DNA of 64,000 bases from Apostichopus japonicus (GCF_037975245.1 NC_092563.1:730001-794000), one strand, 5' to 3'. Shown: positions 1 through 12,799, counted from the first letter of the stretch. Numbers and translations are program-made. Notes: generated by a model from the letters alone, not told the origin.

Positions 1-1797
1 ATAGGATCAGGGATGTTGTGTTCCTGGTCATTGTAAGTAACGGTATTGCTGTAACGTCGCGATGTAAGAGCACATTATAGTATAGGATCAGGGATGTTGT
101 GTTCCTGGTCATTGTAAGTAACGGTATTGCTGTAACGTCGCGATATAAGAGCACATTATAGTATAGGATCAGGGATGTTGTGTTCCTGGTCATTGTAAGT
201 AACGGTATTGCTGTAACGTCGCGATGTAAGAGCACATTATAGTATAGGATCAGGGATGTTGTGTTCCTGGTCATTGTAAGTAACGGTATTGCTGTAACGT
301 CGCGATGTAAGAGCACATTATAGTATAGGATCAGGGATGTTGTGTTCCTGGTTATTGTAAGTAACGGTATTGCTGTAACGTCGCGATGTAAGAGCACATT
401 ATAGTATAGGATCAGGGATGTTGTGTTCCTGGTCATTGTAAGTAACGGTATTGCTGTAACGTCGCGATATAAGAGCACATTATAGTATAGGATCAGGGAT
501 GTTGTGTTCCTGGTCATTGTAAGTAACGGTATTGCAGTAACGTCGCGATGTAAGAGCACATTATAGTATAGGATCAGGGATGTTGTGTTCCTGGTCATTG
601 TAAGTAACGGTATTGCTCAGGGATGTTGTGTTCCTGGTCATTGTAAGTAACGGTATTGCAGTAACGTAGCGATGTAAGAGCACATTATAGTATAGGATCA
701 GGGATGTTGTGTTCCTGGTTATTGTAAGTAACGGTATTGCTCAGGGATGTTGTGTTCCTGGTCATTGTAAGTAACGGTATTGCAGTAACGTCGCGATGTA
801 AGAGCACATTATAGTATAGGATCAGGGATGTTGTGTTCCTGGTTATTGTAAGTAACGGTATTGCTCAGGGATGTTGTGTTCCTGGTCATTGTAAGTAACG
901 GTATTGCAGTAACGTCGCGATGTAAGAGCACATTATAGTATAGGATCAGGGATGTTGTGTTCCTGGTCATTGTAAGTAACGGTATTGCAGTAACGTCGCG
1001 ATGTAAGAGCACATTATAGTATAGGATCAGGGATGTTGTGTTCCTGGTTATTGTAAGTAACGGTATTGCTCAGGGATGTTGTGTTCCTGGTCATTGTAAG
1101 TAACGGTATTGCAGTAACGTCGCGATGTAAGAGCACATTATAGTATAGGATCAGGGATGTTGTGTTCCTGGTTATTGTAAGTAACGGTATTGCTCAGGGA
1201 TGTTGTGTTCCTGGTCATTGTAAGTAACGGTATTGCAGTAACGTCGCGATGTAAGAGCACATTATAGTATAGGATCAGGGATGTTGTGTTCCTGGTCATT
1301 GTAAGTAACGGTATTGCAGTAACGTCGCGATGTAAGAGCACATTATAGTATAGGATCAGGGATGTTGTGTTCCTGGTTATTGTAAGTAACGGTATTGCTC
1401 AGGGATGTTGTGTTCCTGGTCATTGTAAGTAACGGTATTGCAGTAACGTCGCGATGTAAGAGCACATTATAGTATAGGATCAGGGATGTTGTGTTCCTGG
1501 TCATTGTAGGTAACGGTATTGCTCAGGGATGTTGTGTTCCTGGTCATTGTAAGTAACGGTATTGCAGTAACGTCGCGATGTAAGAGCACATTATAGTATA
1601 GGATCAGGGATGTTGTGTTCCTGGTCATTGTAGGTAACGGTATTGCTCAGGGATGTTGTGTTCCTGGTCATTGTAAGTAACGGTATTGCAGTAACGTAGC
1701 GATGTAAGAGCACATTATAGTATAGGATCAGGGATGTTGTGTTCCTGGTCATTGTAGGTAACGGTATTGCAGTAACGTCGCGATGTAAGAGCACATA
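1..1797. repeat. Compound minisatellite, 81-bp unit with 44-bp short units
   Basis: Near-identical tandem copies of an 81-bp unit begin at 1, 82 and 163 and continue to about 1797. From about 617 onward, many full units alternate with a 44-bp version lacking the 37 bp that contain the GTAACGTCGCGATGTAAGAG portion, giving a higher-order period of about 125 bp. Copies differ at only a few sites (for example GTCATT or GTTATT, TGTAAGT or TGTAGGT, GATGTAAG or GATATAAG). The array runs off the left edge, so its full length is unknown. It encodes no recognisable protein; short open frames are by-products of the repeat. Confidence 0.97.
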
Positions 1798-2555
1798 GAT
1801 TTATCTTCTTTGAAAGGTTTAATTGAAATGAAGATGAGGTAAAATATTTTACGAAAAAGTGATACAAAAAGCACACATTTATTTTTCCCCTCATTTGACG
1901 GCACAGTATTGATTTTTTGTTCTTCTGTTTTTATATTAAAAACCTTATATTAAAACTTGATATATATCTAGATTAAAATTTGTAAAGATTAAAACTAGTG
2001 TACCAAAGTATGTTCAAGTATGTTAATTAAAGGCCAGATATCGTGATTATTGGTGGGAGGCGTACAATTAATTCACTGCACATGCGCGGTTATTGGACTA
2101 CCAAGCTCGGAAACTGTTGCCGAAAAGTTTCAATAGCCGATATGCGTACGATATTGTACACACTGTAGTGTATACGCTGTGTGTACGCTAATATAGGTAA
2201 CACGCGGCGAAATTACAGTACGCTACCATACACATCATACCGTTACGATTCCAAATATATGCGAACATATAAGCGCACAAAAAATATCCCAAAAGACTTG
2301 TTTTGTAAGAAGCCATTTTCCAATAGGGGGGGGGTGGGTGGGGAGGGAGGGAGGTGCCGCAGTTCGTCTTAATGGCATTGTCAAGTCATAGAAGAACCTG
2401 TTTCTTTCCATGAAGGTGCATGATGACTACGAATCGCCTACATTACATGTCAAAGCCAAGATAAGGAGTCACCATGCATTGTTACCTATGTTATTGTATG
2501 GTATGGTATATATGGTACCGTACGGTATAGTATAGTATTAGTAAGGTATATGACA
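1798..2555. other. Intergenic, AT-rich, with a G-rich tract
   Basis: No exon-like sequence was seen. A strongly G-rich run at about 2326-2354, with at least four G-tracts separated by single T or A bases, fits a G-quadruplex motif. 2490-2550 is a simple GGTAT/GTATA-rich tract. Confidence 0.5.
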
Positions 2556-2845
2556 TTGGTCCGGTATGCACAAAACGTTATCATAACATTTTTAAAAGAG
2601 CTTCTAAAATATGTTTTCATAACGTTCAATGTGGTGTTATAAAAACGTCGGCATAACGTTTTTATGAGGTATTAATGTTATAATAATGTTATATTAATGT
2701 TTTAACAACAATTTTTTTTTGAAATAATAGCCTGAAAACGTTTTCGTGACATATTTATTACACCACAAATAACGTTATAAAAAAAACGAAACGTTTTAGT
2801 AACGTTATTAAAACGTATCGGTTTGCTGGTATTTGGTCCGGTATG
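2556..2845. mobile_element. AACGTT-rich non-autonomous insertion with 13-bp flanking direct repeat
   Basis: The 13-bp word TTGGTCCGGTATG occurs at 2556-2568 and again at 2833-2845, bracketing about 264 bp dominated by repeated ATAACGTT and AAAACGTT motifs on both strands. The direct repeat reads as a target-site duplication, and the interior as a short non-autonomous element. No coding sequence is present. The surrounding sequence is GGTAT-rich, so part of the direct repeat could be simple-repeat background; 13 exact bases argue against that being the whole explanation. Confidence 0.5.
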
Positions 2846-4344
2846 TGAGATGGTATAGTGTACGGTATATCATATGATGTAGCCTTTAGTGTGGCATGAT
2901 TCGATATCGAACCTTAATGTATCGTTTCCCACCCCGATTAATTTATGATTACAAAAACAACAATGGGTAAAATATTGCCAATTATCTAAGGAGTGTAACT
3001 TGAATAAAATTTCCTATCATTGGATCAAATACCATGTAATAAATCACATTTAAGTTGCAGCCTGCTACCCACCCTTAAGGTCATTGTTTGTAGACCATGA
3101 AATGACCTACCTCTACAAAGAAACAATAAAAGAGTATAAAGGAATAGTATGTCACACCCCGTGACGTTACATCTTTCTTGGTACCAATGTTTGGAAACAA
3201 CAAAGGAATATCCAGCCGTTTATGACGAAAAGAGATATGTAACATGACTGGTGTAGATATGATTTCACGTAGGGATGCATTTACAAAATTATCATCATTC
3301 ATAAAAGACTCAGTGGGTTGACTATTTTAGCTGCAACTTTACACCAGGTTCATGCAACAAACACAGCGTGAATTAAAACAAAAGTTGACTTGTTTTCGAA
3401 ATCGAAGATAGTCCTTCATCCTTCTCTGACCTTCATAACGCGAGTATGTAAACTTGAAATGAATTAGATGTAGTCTGAACCTTTGTATTGTAACAACAGG
3501 TCCATCGTTAAATTTATACTCTCACTGCGGGTCAATACGGCTGTTATACAAGATCAAATTCCAAACAAAATGAAAATAATTTTTCCGTCGGCAAATAAAT
3601 TTGACTATTATTCGAGGAAGAGCAAAGTATCATTACAGAGATAACTTATACGAACGTACATAATAAATAGTTTCATGTTCATTGACGATTCATTAGAATA
3701 AGGTTACTTAAAGTTCGATGAATTTAATAGGAAAACCACCAATAAACAAGGAAAAGTATTTCACGTAATGTGATTATGTGTGTAGTAGTGTGTACCACTT
3801 CTGTGACGTCACAGTTCTGTGAAAGCGTTTGTTTATGTTATGTCGAATTTTCTCTGATATATCTGAACCTGTGAAACCTTATTGAAAGATTTATTCCACC
3901 AAAGAAACTCAGTAATCAGTAAGTAATCCACGTTTGAACTATAATCCACATAGTGTTATGTAATTATGTGGTGAACTTTGGACTATATGCATTCATGTTG
4001 TAAAACACATAAAAGCAGTAATAAGATTGCTCAGTGTATGACGTATACATTGCTGTATAAACCTAGAAATGTCCTCTTATGAAATCGAAGTAATATGCTC
4101 ATTAAACACGGACACTCAAACAGATTGGCAGTACTAAGTTGTGAAACGAAACGTGTAAGGTATATGGACGTGAAATATTGTAGTCTTATTATGTCTGTTT
4201 GGCGTTCTATGTTGAAGGGCATATATTGAGAAGCTGAAATATATTTTAGGCTGACCGGAACGGCAGAGTGTACTGTGTTTTATACCCAGACACCCTAGAG
4301 TGGTTATCCAGAATATCACATCCATCGCTTTTCTCGGTCACCAT
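2846..4344. other. Intergenic, no gene seen
   Basis: AT-rich sequence with only short open frames (the longest about 73 codons) and no recognisable domain, codon bias or coherent splice sites. Confidence 0.4.
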
Positions 4345-4600
4345 GTAATATTACTGTATATGTTTTGCTCTGAAATATACGCAGGTACCCAATAATGGGT
4401 ATCCAGGGCCAAACCACATCATTTGGTCTCTTTGAACACTACATATATTGTTCTGAAATACACCCAGATACCCAATAATGGGTATCTAGGGCCAAACCAC
4501 ATCCTTTTGGTTCATTGAATACTATAGTAATGGTAAATACTGTGTGCTTTGAAATACTCATGCAGATACCCAATTGAATGGGTACCCAAAGTATCCAATT
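4345..4600. repeat. Three diverged tandem copies of a roughly 85-100-bp unit
   Basis: The segment from CTGAAATAYAC through the palindrome-like TACCCAATAATGGGTA and GGGCCAAACCACATC appears around 4370-4420 and 4451-4502. A third, more diverged copy (CTTTGAAATACTCATGCAG, then ACCCAATTGAATGGGT) lies at 4548-4592. The copies are clearly related but not identical, so this is an old local duplication. Confidence 0.7.
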
Positions 4601-4640
4601 AATTGCTCGCCTTGACCACTTAATGTTTTTAATGTAATGT

Positions 4641-5495
4641 TGGGTTGTGTCAATATGCATACCATAATTATGTTAGGCCTTACTTAGTCAAGAAACTGGG
4701 TAGGATAGAGTACTTTCTATTGGGTCGATAAATTAAGGAGGACCTTAACCCCCCCCCCCCCACCCTACCCTTGAATTACGTCACTGGCAATTACACTATT
4801 GAAACATGTTGACCTCAACTGACCGTGTTATTCAGAGTGATTGCTGTGCTCTCTCTAAGTTCCCAACTCTCTCACCCCCCTCCTCCCACCCCGCCTCCCT
4901 CCCCTCGTGCACTCCTGCGTTCATATCGGTAAAATGGCATCCAAGTCTACATCTTGCATCTTCAAAACTTTCTGTGGTTTTATATCTGTTTTGGTTAGGA
5001 GCGGTATTACCTTCCACTGAACCGCTCTAAGTCTCATTAATGTTATGAATCTGTATACGGAAGGAAAACATTAACAATATATCATGTTTATAATATTATT
5101 TTAAACAAAATGTATATGTCAAGTTTACAGGCTTTGCTGTGAACATTCTTTTGTTTTGTGATTCGTAAAACCTTAGCGTGATGAACAACGAGGAATTTGA
5201 AACGATAACGAGAAGTTTTTAATGAGTAAAGCTCAACCATATACAGTCATTCAAAAATAGCAACATAAACGTCGTCTTATAAAGAAAAACAAAATCATAA
5301 AAACAGATTTGCAGAATGAGTGGTGTCTGAGGACGACCCAGTAACTTATATGACTCCATGAACCCGTCGCCATATTCTCAATCCGTGACGTTGTAGATCA
5401 ACGGAACAAAAACCATGATACCATTAAGTAAATAGACAACTAGTAAAATATGTACTTGATGAAATATTGTCGATTTTGTTACATGGACTGAAAGA
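4641..5495. other. Intergenic, C- and pyrimidine-rich tracts
   Basis: Contains a C homopolymer near 4750 and a CCCTCC-rich tract near 4870-4910. Nothing coding is recognisable. Confidence 0.4.
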
Positions 5496-5885
5496 CCAGT
5501 GGCGGGGAGGGGGAGGGGTGGAAAGGGCTGCCCCACCTACATCGTCAGTCGGGACATAACGTTTCATAGAGTGATTTTCTCAAAATTAAAATGTATTTAT
5601 TAGCACAACATTGCGTTTATATAGACATAGTATAGCCTAAGTATTGCCTAAGAATAAACGATTTGACGTCTAAACTTCAAATGGCTTTCTTTGGGAGGTC
5701 CCCCACATCCCCTACATGGGAGTCCGTTTGAATGCCCCAAGTACCGAACCTCCTCATGTATATAATCCTTGATTCGACCTCTGCCCCTTCCATAAAGGTT
5801 CATGCCTGTACCTAATCAGTCTGGAAAATTTTGAATTTAGCCCCTCCCCCACTCACCACTGTTGAAACCCTGCGCACGCCACTGG
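5496..5885. mobile_element. MITE-like element with CCAGTGGCG terminal inverted repeats
   Basis: The left end begins CCAGTGGCGGGGAGGG (5496) and the right end finishes CGCCACTGG (5885), the exact inverse of the first nine bases. The 390-bp body has no open reading frame of note and is C/T-rich near its right end. Ends of the CAGTGGCG type are common among cut-and-paste DNA transposons and their MITEs in animals. No clear target-site duplication was identified, so the superfamily is left open. Confidence 0.5.
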
Positions 5886-6560
5886 TACCACCTATCTATC
5901 AACACACAACCCCCTAAAAATGATTTAGGTATATGCATCTGATTTCATCTTCAAAGTTTGTTTACATAATCTACCGCATGTTTGAATTACTCTCACAAAA
6001 TAACAATGGCAAATTTATTACTCCCTTTTTCTTGCTAAATTGTCTACACTGGTTTAGACTTGGACGAATGACTAACCCTAAAGAAAATAAAAAGCTTTCC
6101 GTCTGCATAGGGATTGGTTGCTGCAGACGCAACCAGCTGCTTCAAGAGAATACGAAAGTGATCCGGAATCTTGAGTTCACTGTGTTGATATTTAATTCTT
6201 ATCGATGTCTGATAATAATCAATCAATCGATCGATCGATAATCGATCGATCGTTTGTCAAAACGAACACAACTGTGGCTTTGGACATTTCAAAGCGGAGG
6301 AAGTGTGTGAGCTTTAAAGCTGTTTGCTGTGTTTGGATTAATCTGTACGCTGTTTACTGTATACTTTTAACCAAGGTTCGATGAGTTTTCAGTGGCGTGA
6401 CTATATTTCATAGTTCATACGTGCATGCATGCGTAGAATGTCTTTTCGTCCAACTTGACACAAACTCACTGAGTTGGTAATTAGCTCATTACGTGAATCC
6501 CCCGATGGCGTAACAACCTTCGCCTAGATTTCTTGTATGCAAATTAAGATTACACAAATT

Positions 6561-6562
<2 letters not shown>
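5886..6562. other. Intergenic, no gene seen
   Basis: Contains a short (ATCG)n run near 6222-6252. An open frame of 102 codons at 5933-6241 has no recognisable domain and is judged fortuitous. Confidence 0.4.
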
Positions 6563-6591
<29 letters not shown>

Positions 6592-6598
6592 CATGTTT
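6563..6598. repeat. (CA)n microsatellite
   Basis: Uninterrupted then slightly interrupted AC/CA dinucleotides immediately upstream of the MITE-like element at 6607. Confidence 0.9.
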
Positions 6599-6606
6599 GT
6601 GTTTCA

Positions 6607-6763
6607 TTCAGACCGAGGACCCCATTGTATTTTCCATTGTTCTAATCCACGTACCCTAACCTTAACAATACCCCATACAATAGAATTCTTCCGAGGACGT
6701 GGTGATTCTTTAGAAATCACAACCGAGGACCTGGAATTCTTTTGTTCAAGTCCTCGGTCGGAT
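6607..6763. mobile_element. MITE-like element, copy 1 of a dispersed pair
   Basis: The left end carries GACCGAGGACCCC and the right end AAGTCCTCGGTCGGAT, which are inverted relatives (core GACCGAGGAC). An internal imperfect palindrome (GTGATTCTTTAGAAATCAC) lies in the right half. A diverged second copy is at 34767-34900 on the same strand. Microsatellite DNA flanks it on both sides. Confidence 0.55.
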
Positions 6764-6772
6764 AAAAAACAA

Positions 6773-6846
6773 ACGCACACGCACACGCACATACACACAC
6801 ACACATATATATATATATATGTATATACGGTATGTATATATGTATA

Positions 6847-6888
<42 letters not shown>

Positions 6889-6921
6889 CACACATATAAA
6901 TATATTCACACACATATATAT

Positions 6922-6993
<72 letters not shown>
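6773..6993. repeat. (CA)n/(TA)n microsatellite cluster
   Basis: Alternating blocks of ACACAC and ATATAT, ending in a pure (TA)n tract from about 6950 to 6993. The open frames of 113-144 codons here encode only Tyr/Ile/His/Thr dipeptide runs and are not genes. Confidence 0.97.
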
Positions 6994-6995
<2 letters not shown>

Positions 6996-8678
6996 GAGCT
7001 AACGTCATACACGTTGTAAACATATAAAAGTTTTACTACGGATAAAGCAAAATCAAAGAGTTCTTTGCCTGTTAATGACATTGGCATACCACATTAACAA
7101 CATATATATTATACCGTCTACATTTCTGCAGATGTTGCCTTAATTGGCCGGCGCCGACAGACAGGTTTTTTCGCAAACACATTCTCATTTGTTCTTTGAT
7201 GTGTATACGTATAAATACGAGTCAAAACAGATTCATTCTTAAGCACGTAAAGTGATGGATTTTTTTTCTTTTTTTTTTGTAAATCATGTATTCATCTGTT
7301 TATAATTCTGTTCTATTGATGAAGCTTGCCGGAATAATACAATTATTCTGCCAAACATGAAAAACTAAAAGAGGTAAAAAAAAAAGAGACCGAAAAGAAG
7401 AAACAAACATCTCATTTTTATGAAAGCCTCACCTCTTAGCAAGTTCAGGGTCGTTTTGCATGTTACTTTTCATACTATAGCCTTCAGGGTGTAAATACGT
7501 CTGTTTTAAAAGTGGAGCATTAACTGCCTTAGGGGAGAATGTTTATTGTAATGTGTATTAGTTTACTCTGTAGGTTACCTTCGAAGAGTGTAATTATGCG
7601 ACTCTACGGTGCATCAGCCTTCTAATTATATAAATTAAACTTCAGTGTTATATTTATATATAAAGACGTTACGGCATCTTAATTTACGAGGCTATAATTG
7701 TACAGGGTTTGATTGCAGACACGAGGTAAAGATAACCCTGCACTGAACGCTATATATAGGTTCGATCGAAAACTTACAATCGATTGAACTTTTACCTCTA
7801 AGAGTAACTATGAAAGGTCTTGACGAAATAGCAGTATATATTTATATATATATATATCCTATAAAAGAAACGCATGTTACAGTTGGTTAAATGTAGGTTC
7901 GGGTTAGAGCTAGTACAGACGATAAAAGGTAGGCCAAGGTCAGAACCCTCGTCACATCAATTCTAAGTCAACAGAATATGGGACGAAGTTGAAAATGTCT
8001 TTCTAAAGAAATTGATGATTATTATCGCAGTTTACGTCACCGTGAATTGTTAACTCTCATGACACTACACAATATATACTATACCAAATAGAAAAGGAGC
8101 CGAAGAATAAGATGTTGGCTAGAGATTTCAAAAACGTGGAACTATTTGCGTTAAATAGAATTAAGTGATCGAAAGTCATTTAATATAAGCAAAACTTCTC
8201 AATATATTATTATTGTTATTATTATTTGTCTTATTGACGAAATCAACGTTGCTGCTTATTTAAAGTAACATATAGGCCTAGTCCTACTTTTTGACCTGCG
8301 CTTGTTGACACGTGTAAACTATATATAACTTTTTGGCAGTTCTTTGTGCTTCATCGAAAACAATTTGTGTTTTTACAGGGAGGATTCGATGATAGACGAC
8401 GATAAAAAAAAACTATCAAAAATGAGAGGACAGAATAATTAGTTATGTCTGCACGGGTCTTCCAGTTTAGTAGATACAATGGTGGTCCAGATGGGATATT
8501 GAAGATTTCGACTATTTTATGTCAAAATGTCTTCTTTTCTAAACTTTTCGAATTTCATTGTTTCCGCTTAATGTTGATATTACACCTATAGAAAAACAAT
8601 GATTGTCGACGTTTCGACTAAAGATTCTTGTAAAAAACAAATGTGTCATCGCTTTATAAACGAATAACAAAATATTAT
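6994..8678. other. Intergenic, no gene seen
   Basis: AT-rich, with several short TATATA tracts (for example 7840-7857). No supported coding sequence. Confidence 0.4.
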
Positions 8679-8842
8679 ACAAATAATGAATGGTTATGAG
8701 TGCAATAGTGCAAATATTTCATGAGTTGAAAGATGGAATTTTCCATTCAACGAGGCGCAGCCGAGTTGAATGGAACAAATTACATCTTTCAACTCATGAA
8801 ATATTTGCACTATTGCACGAATGGAAACCATTCATTATTTGT
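8679..8842. mobile_element. Foldback (long inverted repeat) element
   Basis: The left arm runs from ACAAATAATGAATGGTT (8679) to TTCCATTCAAC (8741-8751). The right arm is its inverse, from GTTGAATGGAA (about 8765-8775) to AACCATTCATTATTTGT (ending 8842). The arms are about 70-75 bp and nearly perfect, so the whole 164 bp can fold as one hairpin around a GC-rich centre (CGAGGCGCAGCCGAG). It has no coding capacity of its own, and the 90-codon frame across it is a by-product. This is a typical foldback MITE; the transposase family is not determinable here. Confidence 0.8.
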
Positions 8843-11800
8843 TTTATACAACATATTATATTAAGATGGATAAAATGCACTCATGCAACAGATTGCTTTG
8901 AACCAACAGGTTTCTCTGCTCTCTTACCATTGAAAAAGTGCTACCAAAAAAGTATTGCCTAACCATGGTTCTATTTCATAGAGTGGAATAGAGCGGATTT
9001 TGCATGCAATCAACGAGCAATTGACCAATCAAATGCCCAGAATACAATTAGGTGTTGTATAAATGTAAATAAACCATATATTTTACCACGCTGTCAAATT
9101 GACCCCTCCAGATTATGAATCACAACTCCCCTCCCCTCCCCCTCCCCTCCCCTCATCTCACCGGGTCTAACTGCCACGTAAATATTTCCCCGAGGTTTAA
9201 ACCATTTTCATTACGTATATTATTATCTGCATAGACTCAAGTTCACGATTATAATTATAACCTTCCTTTATGAATATAGTTTTCAGACTTACAGAAGTTT
9301 GAGCAACTATCATATATCTTATCTAGGGCAATATAAATGACCTTTGACGAGAGGGTCCTGGTTCTACGAAACAGCAACTATCAAGGACACTGCAGGAGGT
9401 GTCGCTTCGGGTTGGCCGGATTTCACAGTTCTTTCAAAACTTGTGATCTTTGACATCTAGGTCAAAAAGTAGAACGAAGGATATTGCTAATATGGCTATA
9501 TCGACATTGTATTCGTAAAAAAAACATTGGCGAAAATGACAAAAATAAAATTCTCACTTCAAAAACGTGTAGTAAATGTCATCAAAAAAAGTATTCAATA
9601 CTATTCATTGAAATTTTGAAGACAAAAAAACTGATATAAAAACAGCGAATTTAAGCAAAACGCACCGAAAAACCATTGTTCTTAAACATTCTCAAAAAGA
9701 CCTTGACAGTGGAAGTATAATGAAACGCTTTACAATGGGATACTTATGGGTGATTTTTTTTTTAAATACAAAATTCGTCGTTTTATGAACCTTATATATA
9801 TATATATAACCTACGCATGAGATATGTACATTGGCTGACTTACGGTCTCGACAGAACAAAACAAAATACTAACACGCACCGTATACCGAATTAATATTCA
9901 AGGATCACGAAACTTCGTATTTTTGCACATTCAGGGGAAAGAAAAGAACGTGCTGGCTAACAATACACGTAAGTACAGTCGATTATTCACGGAGCCAATG
10001 TGAATCCCTCTTCGTCGTTGATATATAGGCCTACCTGACATGTGGCAACTTATTCCCTTCGCCTTTCGCAATTCATGCGAAGCCTGATATCTCGTAACAT
10101 GAGGAAACGACTGGTTGTCAAAGACCTGTCAATTCGGCTACGCGGCGATCTCTTTGATCATTGGCTTGAGCGACGCTGGTATTACACGCTCGATTGGTGC
10201 GTTCATACGTTTACGCCATTTTGCATTTTATGCCATCTTTAAAAGTGACGGCGTCAACAACACTATAGAAGGCGGGAAGATTCTTAAATCGTCCGTGACA
10301 TTATAAACACGGCATTCATGCTCACGTGATAGGATATATAGGAGTGCCGTAGAACAAGCATAGCTGGTGACATAGCTGGAGACGCAATCTCGATGAATGA
10401 AGCCTGCTTCAGCACCTTGTCGGCACTTTTAAAAATGTCTTTGAAGTCTTAATTCGGAGCGCGAAGTCACCTGCTTGCGATATCAATTCTTTAGAGCCTA
10501 TGCAAGTGAACCAGGCGTAATAAATATCACTGCGCTAAAGCACCAGCACGGTAACTTCATTTGTATTATAGATGATCCCCAATCCATATAAGAAAAGATT
10601 GTTGAGTTATTGACGTCATCATTGCGTCACCGTTCACCTTCTTAATAGTTTATATGTTGAATTGAGTGATTCATATCGTAATATTTTGCTGGTGCTTGTA
10701 TGATGTTTAAACTAAAATAAGGTATGTGTAGGCCTATAGCCATAATGCCTTCGACTTATCCAAAATGTCTTGTCAATTTAGAAGGCGTTGACGGTTCTGT
10801 TAGGTCAATATTTTATAGCCCCCCCCCCCCCTCGCAGTTTTCACTCCAACCCACCCAACCCCTCACTCTTGTCGTTCCAACCATCACCCGTATACGTAGA
10901 CTTACCTGTGTAAAGTCCAGTATAAAATTCAACTCAATGGGGCAAGTGTAATTCCTGTAATTAAGGTATATACATCTTGCTTTAAATACTGTAGAAACAA
11001 AATTCGTAGTAGGTAAAATGAAAGAAAATTAAACACGTAAAATGCAAAAACAGCTAACCAAAATATTTATTATCAAACATTTCTGGGTTTCCTTTTCTGT
11101 CAATTTTGTAATTTATTATTATTATCGTTTTTCCGACCATATAATCAGTTTCCCAATATTCAGAAACACGTCAGTTTTGTCTAAGGAAAACTCACTGGAG
11201 GGAAGTTGGCTGATACTTTTCATTTAAATCTATATCATACTTATTATTTGTCGTAGAATTGATATGCCAGGGTCCAAAATAATTGAAAGTTTTTGTTAGC
11301 GGGTCATTTTTCTGCATGTTCATTTTTTTTATTATGCTTAAGTATATAAAATATGTTTATAATTGGAATGGTCAGTTCGAGAACATACTATTGAGGATAA
11401 CGTCAGATTCTCTGTTCCGCTAATTATTAATTTAGCTTTTCTTTTTGCTCTACATTCGTTTTAATGATCGCCGTCACAAATATAGTGTATTAAATGAAAG
11501 TGAACCATATACCTACATTGTATAGCTAACATTCTCCTTTTACGTCTTGATGGGCTATGCAGGCCAGGCCGGGCACAAGAGCCCCCCCCCCCTCCCACAT
11601 GTAGACTATATCCGTTCCCCATCTGTGCCACCATAATTACCATAATGTTTATAACACAAACTTCACAAGTTGCAAAATAGCGTTTTGTAACCCTCCTTCA
11701 ATTATTGGTGCCCCCTTCATAAGTCGTTGCTGCGCCTCCAACTCATTCAGCATTCCTGGCTATACGTACCATGTTTTATGTGATAAAATAGACTCTACAA

Positions 11801-12452
11801 TTCAGCCAATCAGATTGATGGATGAACTTTCGATTTTGTAATGTTGTTCAGTTCGCATTACCTCACCTGCATGTGAAATAATAAACTACAAATGCATAAC
11901 TTAATGGGCCCTACCGTATACTTTAGTGCCAGTGCACGCTCACGCTGGTGTAAAAATCAATATTGTCTCCCTCTCTTCCCCTCTCCCTCCCTCTCCCCGT
12001 CCCCCCGTCCCCCCCCCCGTATGTATTGTCCAGTCTTACAATATTTACCAAGAAAATACATCCGGTCGGATATTAATGACATTATCTTGTACCAAGTAGT
12101 ATGTGACTCGATAATTTTGAAGATTTTTGCGGTTTTTCCAATAATGAACAAACAGTTTGTGACTCGGCCGCAAACAATCAAACTGAGGTCGCACTACTTA
12201 AACTCAGATAAAAGGCTTAAGTTCGTGTGCATCTTCAAATCACTTCCCCCCGTAAAATCACGTTTATTTCAAATTTTAGGACGTTGTTTCCAGAAGGCTC
12301 AGATTCAGGAATTGAAGAAATTATAAACAGTTCTTATTCAGTAAAATAAGGAAATGAATAATGGAAAATTGACTGGGAAATAGTTAGACAATGAAAAAGA
12401 GCTCAACTTCTCACTCTTTTCCATGTTAAAAATCCCTATTGTTAATTGTACT
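8843..12452. other. Intergenic, no gene seen
   Basis: Contains a CCCCT-rich pyrimidine tract at 9124-9155, a (TA)n tract near 9793, and C homopolymers near 10820, 11580 and 12000. Open frames such as 10042-10242 and 11892-12326 lack recognisable domains and paired splice sites. No gene is supported. Confidence 0.4.
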
Positions 12453-12799
12453 CAGGGGTAGGAGCCGGGGGGGGGGCATTGGGGAAACTTTCCACCCAAT
12501 TTTTTCCAAAATAGCAAATGTGCCCTACTGCCAAATAAAATGTGCCCCTTTGATGAATAACTGTCTTTTGGATATCTTATTCTATACATGCTATTTTATA
12601 TAATGGCATATCATATGTTTGTAGCACGGTTAACAACAATCTCAATAAATAGTATTGATAGCATACTAACACATAATATATATTTAAGTGATATGGCCGG
12701 TGTGCATCGGTTTATAGCATAACGAGTGGTGGTTGTGGAATGAGAAAGTGCCCCTCTGATGTTGTGCCCCCCACTTTTTGGAAGCTTCCTACCCCCCTG
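12453..12799. mobile_element. MITE-like element with CAGGGG...CCCCTG ends
   Basis: Starts CAGGGGTAGGAGCCGGGG and ends GGAAGCTTCCTACCCCCCTG, so the termini are imperfect inverted repeats (CAGGGG-TAGGA). The interior shows a degenerate GTGCCCCTTTGATG / GTGCCCCTCTGATG pair and no open frame. This is the profile of a non-autonomous DNA transposon. A target-site duplication was not clear. Confidence 0.5.

Noticed and set aside
809-1794. Repeated 67-codon minus-strand frames
   Set aside because: Pure translations of the 81/44-bp minisatellite, repeated with each unit and without protein features.
6593-7087. Frames of 113-144 codons on both strands
   Set aside because: Translations of CA/TA microsatellites (Ile-Tyr and Thr-His runs).
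8690-8962. 90-codon plus-strand frame
   Set aside because: Lies largely on the two arms of the foldback element; no domain or splice support.
11892-12326. 144-codon plus-strand frame
   Set aside because: Includes a poly-Pro stretch from C homopolymers and has no domain or supporting splice sites.
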